Shown one piece after another: positions 8,101-12,500 of a DNA stretch of 12,500 nt. Source of the DNA: Botryococcus braunii (taxonomy: Eukaryota > Chlorophyta > Trebouxiophyceae); NCBI GenBank assembly GCA_002005505.1, contig MVGU01001289.1, positions 135,001-147,500 of the forward strand. Reading direction: 5' to 3'. The notes beneath the pieces were generated by a model. It was not told the origin of the DNA. It saw nothing but the letters and a program-made list of their open reading frames with translations, and did no database searches. Within the stretch, counting starts at the first letter, position 1. Each line of letters opens with the position of its first letter. Made by a program: the position numbers and the translations under genes.

Positions 8101-9388
8101 AATCTCTCTTTCTCGAAATCAATCTTGCGAGAGTTGATATGATACTGTAAAATAAAGAAGGGACTATATTCAAAATTCTTCAGAAAAAGAACAAGAGCCC
8201 CACCGCCACCCCCCCCCCCGCGGCGGGATAAAAGCTTGCTCTTGATGAAGTTGTTCTTGAACTCTGTAGCCCCCCCCCCCCTCTCTTCTACCCACACCCA
8301 CACCCACACCCACACACACACACACACACACACACGCAACTGATTGTTATACAACTCCCTTTTTCTTGCAGGAGGGACAGGGGTTGCATGGGCAGGAGGT
8401 TGACATCTCCAGTTTTTTTTTTTTTTTTTTTTTTTCTTTTTTCTTTTCTTCCTTTTTTTTTCTTTTTTTTTTTTCTTTTTTTTTTCTTTTTTTTTTTTTT
8501 TCTTTTTTAAATTAGGTGCATGCAACTCTGGTGTGTCATGTCCTCGTATGGTAAGTGGAGTGTACCAGCTTGCGACTCGTCGGCAACTTCTTCTGCGTGT
8601 GCTGCATTGTTGGTGCCTGGGCTGTAATTTAATCCCTGGCCTGAAAAGTCAGGAATGGGGACTTCGGTGTCATCAAAGGTTATTGCCGGAGGTGGGTTTG
8701 GGAGGACAACATCTGCAAGGGCACCGACGGTCCTTGTTGCAGTCTGAGCTGCGGGCGCAGTTGCTGTAAGTATTGCTTTGGCCATGCGCGCCACATTTGC
8801 TCCTTCCTGTGACGTGAGAGCCATTGCTGGGCCAGCTCCAAGGGCTTGGGCAACCTGTACACCCATAAGGTAGTGTCAGCTACTTACTCTTGCAAGGGAA
8901 AGAACCCGAGTGTTCAGTCCCTCAAGAGGTGCAGGTTTCCGCACGAAAAGATTTAAGAAATTGCAGAACTGTTGTGCCGGCTGGTAACAATTGCAAGAGT
9001 AGTGGTCCAGGATACACTGCACTGCCAGTTCCTTTTGGCCTGAGCATAGCAAGAACCAATTCAATGACAAATTCAATGACAAATTCAAGCTCCCAGAAGT
9101 GCATGGGGGCTGGTCAACCTGGTAGCCGCGGTATATGGCGTTGCTTGCTGTTTTTGATGCGCTTTGTTCTACTTCATGCAGGGGTAAAACACTGGCTGTG
9201 GTTGCCCCGAGCCAAACTGCCCCCCTAGTTGCTTGTCTTGCTCCCCGCTGTAGTTGTGCTAGGGCTGCTGAAGGCTGGATGACTGATAGACGGTCTGCTG
9301 CAGTTGGGTCAGCCTCATTGGAAGCTAAGAGATAGGGGAGCATGAATAGTCCCAGGATGATGCAAGCACCTTGGTGACTCCACATCAT
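5107..9388 (-). CDS. Eight-exon gene: signal peptide, A/S/P-rich middle, conserved-looking C-terminal domain
   Basis: Model: join of minus-strand exons 9388-9119, 8854-8566, 7748-7594, 7344-7190, 7061-6751, 6282-6117, 5579-5492 and 5181-5107, about 502 residues. Every junction is GT-AG and keeps frame (phases 0, 1, 0, 2, 1, 2, 0), which is unlikely by chance. Residues 1-22 form a signal peptide: short polar start, core CIILGLFMLPYLLA, then small residues. The next 25 or so are Ala/Ser/Arg-rich and could be a transit-type sequence, so the product is secreted or sent to an organelle. Residues about 90-380 are Ala/Ser/Pro/Gln-rich with few hydrophobic runs, probably disordered. The last 130 are compact: LSDKELLGVFEQG, DIPSQLPG, HFATGTVAF, QVWRAKAF, TTGETRMWNVLF and a basic/hydrophobic tail ending SMLGK. 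From memory the spacing of IP, GT-x-A and W-x-[GA]-K-x-F recalls uncharacterised bacterial proteins; no function is claimed. Gene limits and some splice choices are uncertain. Confidence 0.6.
5492..5579 (-). CDS. Exon 7
   Basis: Eighty-eight bases after GGCTATGCAG. Its first base completes the Trp codon begun in exon 6, giving QVWRAKAF, then VTDPTTGETRMWNVLFADG and NTEIL. It ends with a perfect GTGAGT 5' splice site in phase 0. Confidence 0.8.
5671..5700. repeat. C-rich tract in intron 6 (G-rich on the sense strand)
   Basis: Runs of 3, 12, 7 and 4 C broken by T, A and GG. On the minus strand, the sense strand of the gene, this is a quadruplex-type G-rich tract within the pre-mRNA. Confidence 0.85.
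6117..6282 (-). CDS. Exon 6: core of the C-terminal domain
   Basis: Fifty-four full codons, including HFATGTVAFCNDT, PLPPGLPLNGARVPDEF and NLIAHQV. It ends TG followed by GTAAGG, and exon 7 supplies the G that makes Trp. The end is secure. The start is less so: phase 1 entry after CCAAG (6283-6284) fits exon 5 or the cassette. A better-looking CTCAG acceptor (start 6260) would need a phase 2 donor, which I did not find. Confidence 0.7.
6417..6464 (-). CDS. Candidate cassette exon, 48 bases
   Basis: Preceded by CACCTTGCTGCAG and followed by GTAAGA after AGGG, both strong sites. It enters and leaves in phase 1, so exons 5 and 6 join in frame with or without it. It would encode SIQMHLKAYEVPAFR plus junction residues. 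An upstream AG at 6504 would give an 87-base version, also a multiple of three. It is not counted in the main model. Confidence 0.4.
6751..7061 (-). CDS. Exon 5: start of the C-terminal domain
   Basis: Two 3' splice sites four bases apart (start 7061 or 7057) match the two ends of exon 4. The first 70 residues are Ala/Pro/Gln-rich; then LFPINSPQELYNL, SDKELLGVFEQG and DIPSQLPG begin the compact domain. It ends in phase 1 at GGCG followed by GTAATG. The frame runs on 16 codons to another possible 5' splice site (TTG then GTATGA, phase 0). Confidence 0.7.
7190..7344 (-). CDS. Exon 4
   Basis: Starts right after CACACCTCTAG, a good 3' splice site, and encodes 51 residues including EEFQCFVTTPHPPDVETLK and GTSLLVFCKGKA. 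The preferred end is 7190, with AAG then GTAAGC (phase 2), which pairs with exon 5 starting at 7061. A second strong 5' splice site (GCC then GTAAGT) would end it at 7252 in phase 0 and pair with exon 5 starting at 7057. Both combinations keep frame. Confidence 0.6.
7594..7748 (-). CDS. Exon 3: Ser/Gln/Pro-rich segment
   Basis: Starts after CATGCAG; its first two bases complete a Gly codon with the last base of exon 2. It encodes 51 further residues including SQSGSQAITGQPSPSG and FPFQNFEFGVAPVQ, and ends at CAG with 5' splice site GTCAGT (phase 0). The same frame stays open for another 82 codons to a TAG at 7347-7345. An alternative 5' splice site at 7359 (CCAA then GTATCA, also phase 0) would include most of that stretch. 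Confidence 0.7.
8209..8281. repeat. Two C homopolymers in intron 2
   Basis: C11 at 8209-8219, followed by GCGGCGGG, and C12 at 8270-8281. On the sense strand these are G runs. Their lengths are typical places for assembly error. Confidence 0.9.
8291..8335. repeat. (CCCACA)n to (CA)n microsatellite
   Basis: About three and a half hexamers of CCCACA run into about 12 CA units. It lies inside intron 2. Confidence 0.95.
8413..8508. repeat. 96-base pure pyrimidine tract (T-rich)
   Basis: Only T and C occur on the plus strand; on the gene's sense strand it is an A-rich purine run in intron 2, about 57 bases after the 5' splice site. The poly-lysine frame across it is an artefact. Confidence 0.97.
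8566..8854 (-). CDS. Exon 2: Ala/Thr-rich segment
   Basis: Enters in phase 0 after TGTACAG and leaves in phase 1 at G followed by GTACAC. It encodes 96 residues: an Ala-rich, possibly helical first half (ANVARMAKAILTATAPAAQ) and an acidic Pro-rich second half (DDTEVPIPDFSGQG). No known domain. Confidence 0.75.
9058..9088. repeat. 12-bp tandem repeat, 2.6 copies
   Basis: Unit AATTCAATGACA at 9058-9069 and 9070-9081, with a partial third copy. It lies inside intron 1 (9118-8855). Confidence 0.8.
9119..9388 (-). CDS. Exon 1: start codon and signal peptide
   Basis: Ninety codons from ATG ATG (9388) to CAG, followed by the 5' splice site GTTGAC. An in-frame TAG lies 15 bases upstream of the ATG, and the peptide opens with a classic signal sequence, which is why this start was chosen. 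The frame stays open for 80 more codons past the splice site into the intron, but exon 2 joins only from 9119. A good pyrimidine tract and AG lie just upstream (9404-9410), so the 5' untranslated region may itself be spliced, or the exon may start at 9400 or 9403. Confidence 0.6.
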
Positions 9389-9656
9389 AGTGGGATGTTG
9401 CTACTGTCAAAAGGAGTAGGTGGGTGTAGATTCTGCCTATTTACGTCCTGGAGTCAAGCACCTGGCACAGGGGTACACTCAGCAAGTAACAATCTGCATA
9501 ATCGGCAGTAGTCAGTGAAAGTTTTCATCTTGATGGAGGAGCACTCCATGACAGGTCAGATTTCTTGCATTAAAAAGACCAGAAAAGGTTATTCTGTACT
9601 GCTACTTTGATTAAGGGTCCCACACCTTTGTATTTGTACTGTACTTGTATGTCTTC

Positions 9657-9722
9657 TTATCTGAATTGTGCAGTGCAGGTCATGAAAAGTTTTGGTGTTC
9701 TAGACATGTGGGTAGATTTGAC
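9657..9722 (-). CDS. Possible terminal exon of the upstream gene
   Basis: After the pyrimidine-rich CCCTCTTGGCCCAACCAG, a phase 0 frame of 21 codons (VKSTHMSRTPKLFMTCTAQFR) ends at TAA. An alternative acceptor at AATTCAG gives 9660-9589 instead, also phase 0 and ending in TAA. Short, so weakly supported. Confidence 0.25.
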   Translation of the reverse strand, partial: VKSTHMSRTPKLFMTCTAQFR

Positions 9723-9791
9723 CTGGTTGGGCCAAGAGGGGGGCAACATAATGATGCAGTACGGGGGCAATTATGTAGGTAGTTTAAATAC

Positions 9792-9923
9792 CTGAATCCC
9801 CCTTTCAGCACTTTCAGGGACAACAATTTTCCACGACATTTTCAGAATTGCTTGTTCCACAAATTTAGCAGTTGAGTATGCCCCTTTCGCCAGCTCAGGT
9901 TCATGGGTCACAGTGCTTGTGGC
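9792..9923 (-). CDS. Isolated exon, 44 codons, upstream of the main gene
   Basis: Begins after GTGCCCTGCAG and ends CAG with 5' splice site GTATTT; phase 0 at both ends. The peptide reads like coding sequence: ATSTVTHEPELAKGAYSTAK, then FVEQAILKMSWKIVVPES. An in-frame TAG lies just upstream, so it must be spliced at its 5' side; no first exon was found. It may belong to a separate gene ending near 9657, or be an earlier exon of the main gene through the AG at 9401, which would keep frame into exon 1. No family recognised. Confidence 0.6.
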
Positions 9924-10550
9924 CTGCAGGGCACAAGTCTAAGGCAAGTGATCCTGTGGCAGCCTGCCAGTGTCTTTGGACTTAGAAATGTACACGACTC
10001 ATTTTATACACATCTAGCATCTGGGTCATTCCTCTCTCTGTCCTCTTATGTTTCACTTTCCTTCGTGTTCACCCGCCGCTATCAGGAAATCTGGATTACA
10101 CGCCTCAAACTTTTGAAATCATAATTTAAGAGTCATGCAAGAAATCCTATCTCACTGTGCCCATTTGAGTTAAATATTCAGCCCCATCCTGTTCGCTTCC
10201 GTCCTGTACGTGGGTATGCGAGCCTATATGTGCAATGGGCTAATATGTCGTGTACGCCCTTACTTGAAGGTCGTAGTGCCGCTCGACCACTCAGTTGGCT
10301 AGGAGATTTATTCTCAACAGTTTAACCTCGCGGCAGTGGCCCCGAGGATTCTCCGTCGAACTCACAGAATGGCGTCCTGGATAGCCTAAAGGGAATTGCA
10401 AGTGCAATGTCAGTGCGCTGCCAGCACGTTGAAGGAATGATGGCTGATTTCCTTTTATGAGACGGTCCAGCGCGGTTATGTTCTGTCTCCTTATCTTGGA
10501 CCCGTACAATGTATACATCTGTCGATGCCCGATTTTCAAATCCGTGAAGT
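9924..10550. other. No gene recognised
   Basis: No convincing splice-bounded exon. A 137-codon minus-strand frame (10704-10291) starts with GTG, not ATG, and its first part is made of the palindrome cluster at 10551-10733. Its later part (TALDRLIKGNQPSFLQRAG and on) has mild coding character but no supported splice sites. Confidence 0.35.
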
Positions 10551-10733
10551 TAGCGGCTATGCCAATGGGCCATTGGCAATGGCATAAATTATGCCGCATA
10601 ATGCCATAGCCGCTATGGCCGCAGTTATGTATTATAGCCCCTCGTGTTGTGATATTGATGTAAATGCAAAGGGGGTGAGGCTGAAATAAGGGGCATTTCC
10701 GCACATATGCGGCGGATTATGCGGAATTAATCG
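10551..10733. repeat. Cluster of nested palindromes built on GCATAAT/ATGCGG words
   Basis: Outer perfect 10-bp arms AGCGGCTATG (10552-10561) and CATAGCCGCT (10605-10614) enclose TGCCAATGG-G-CCATTGGCA (10560-10578), GGCATAA-A-TTATGCC (10581-10595) and ATTATGC-C-GCATAAT (10588-10602). Then comes GCCATAG-CCG-CTATGGC (10603-10619). A second group at 10699-10733 has CCGCA-CATA-TGCGG, and ATTATGCGG as the inverted copy of CCGCATAAT at 10594-10602. It looks like the end of a transposable element or a multi-site binding region; its identity is unknown. Confidence 0.7.
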
Positions 10734-11830
10734 GCATTTGACCCCGAGGAGGACATACGGAAAACCAGTAATTGCAGTACGATACCTGTTTATAGAAAAA
10801 GGAAGATAGGGGCGAGAGCCCTAATCTCCCACCCCACTACCCCCAGCAGTTTGACCCGGCAGAGTTACTAATAAGGAAAACCCCCAAAACCCAGAAAGAG
10901 AATATCACATGGGTTCCATACGTACGTCCCCCCCCCCCCCCCGGGGGTCCAATTTACCTGGACATCTTTAAAAAACCACCTTCACCCCCCCCCCCCCCAA
11001 CCACCCACACCCACAGCATCCAGTGTAATGAGTTGTGGACATGAGTGGGCGGTGGCATTTCCGTACCTGTAACTGAAAGTTTGAGTGGGACCCCTGCTGG
11101 CAGATGTGGCCAGCACCATACCCCAGAAGGTCCGTGGACATGCATACAGTGGGCTGTGGTGTGTTGGGGTCATATAAACAGTGCATGGTGATATGTCTGT
11201 AAGTGAGTATGCATAGCAAGTCCACGCGTTGCGCAGCAAATTGCAAATGACTAGTGGCTATGTGAGAGGTGCTAACATAGAGGACAACCAGTAAAAGCAC
11301 CCTCAACAAACGGCCAAACAGTTGCTGCTCAGTATAAACCGGAAAAGATGAATGATTGTGGGTGGTGAGTAATTGTGCGGATCAGGATCTGCCAATGGAC
11401 CACCGATGGTCCCCACATACCGCCCGAAATCCCACCGCAGTACCCGTACAGAATCCCATAAATAAGTATGATGTAAAAAACACAAAAATCAGGGGAAAAC
11501 AGAGGCAGGCGCGCTGATTCAATGTGGAGGTTTGTGTTGCGGACCATGCCAGCATGTCCTCGGTCGCCAGGCACAGCAGCATAAATAAGCTTTGTCAAAA
11601 TTACGAGAGACGACGAGAAGTCAATAGGGCCCACACCTGCACCGGACAGAGCTCATGGTTAGCGGTCTGCGTGGACTGGGAGGTCCACGAACCGCGAGCT
11701 CTGGAAGTAGGCTGGCGCTGGCGAGAAGAGGGGTGACGAAGGAAGAAAACGCGGCGGTCCAGGAGGAAGGAAAAAATGGGGTGGGGAAAGTGGGAGGCGG
11801 GTCTGAAGCTAGTGACTCTCACGCCAACAG
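10734..11830. other. No gene recognised; two C tracts
   Basis: Contains C15 followed by G5 (10928-10947) and C14 (10985-10998). Several overlapping minus-strand frames (11309-10968, 11634-11329) lack supported splice sites. The second has a hydrophobic stretch (FYIILIYGILYGY) that could be a membrane segment if it were an exon. The 11822-11601 frame starts with GTG and has no ATG. Confidence 0.35.
10928..10998. repeat. Two long C homopolymers
   Basis: C15 directly followed by G5 at 10928-10947, and C14 at 10985-10998. Confidence 0.95.
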
Positions 11831-12152
<322 letters not shown>

Positions 12153-12254
12153 GTAGGCCGCGCCCAGGCCGCCTACCCTCTGCAGCCCGCCCCACGCTGT
12201 TTATATGCAAGAGTGAAGCCTATCCTTACCTGTTTACGAGCCCGTGCTCTCCCA

Positions 12255-12318
12255 CTTCCCTGCATTATCCCTTCCCCTTCCCTTCCCTACACCTTCCTTT
12301 ATCTTTTCCCTTCCCTGA
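12255..12318. repeat. CCCTT-rich pyrimidine stretch
   Basis: Loose repeats of CCCTTCC-type words, almost all C and T on the plus strand. Confidence 0.6.
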
Positions 12319-12359
12319 AACATATGACTCTGCGCCAGGGTATTTTGTTTGTTTTGTGG

Positions 12360-12483
<124 letters not shown>

Positions 12484-12500
12484 CAATTACACTTGTTCCT

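Noticed and set aside
8013..8525. 170-codon minus-strand frame with a poly-lysine N-terminus
   Set aside because: It is built from the pyrimidine tract, C homopolymers and the CA repeat, and lies within intron 2.
10260..10310. tRNA-like A-box (TGGTCGAGCGG) on the minus strand
   Set aside because: No B-box, no cloverleaf arms and no acceptor stem could be paired, so neither a tRNA nor a SINE is supported.
10291..10704. 137-codon minus-strand frame
   Set aside because: It begins with GTG, overlaps the palindrome cluster and has no supported splice sites; its length can occur by chance.
11601..11822. Ser/Arg/Pro-rich minus-strand frame with a good 5' splice site at its end, considered as a first exon
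   Set aside because: Its apparent start is GTG and no in-frame ATG exists, so it cannot be a first coding exon as it stands.

Overview
The window is nuclear DNA of a eukaryote. It has GT-AG introns, very long (CA)n/(TG)n and (GA)n microsatellites, long homopolymer tracts, a decayed non-LTR retrotransposon and no prokaryotic gene packing. It could be a microsatellite-rich alga or other protist, but nothing in the sequence fixes the phylum. Usable coding sequence is mostly on the minus strand and lies in short exons, so no single open frame shows the main gene.

Layout. 1-89: 3' end of a plus-strand gene. 90-360: non-coding, with an imperfect inverted repeat at 159-255. About 268-1730: decayed plus-strand LINE-type reverse transcriptase. 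1731-2125: nothing recognised. 2126-4537: a run of coding-looking minus-strand frames broken by frameshifts and stops, read here as a decayed gene or element ORF of unknown family. 4640-5080: G-rich DNA, poly(A) signals and a 136-bp (CA)n tract. 5107-9388: a minus-strand gene that I assembled from eight exons with matching phases, about 500 residues. It has an N-terminal signal peptide, a long Ala/Ser/Pro-rich middle and a compact C-terminal domain. 9657-9923: one further convincing minus-strand exon and a possible terminal exon, from an upstream neighbour or from a 5' extension of the same gene. 9924-11830: mostly unexplained, with a dense palindrome cluster at 10551-10733 and C tracts. 11831-12483: compound microsatellites.

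The eight-exon gene is the main content. Each junction keeps frame: phase 0, 1, 0, 2, 1, 2, 0. Its C-terminal part carries an IP-x(n)-GT-x-A block, then W-x-A-K-x-F. From memory this resembles a family of uncharacterised bacterial proteins, but I could not check it. No function is assigned. I found no multi-gene system such as a defence island or biosynthetic cluster. The most testable oddities are an intron that stays open and in frame until its own 3' splice site, a poly(A) signal overlapping the stop codon and followed by a (TG)n tract, and the palindrome cluster.
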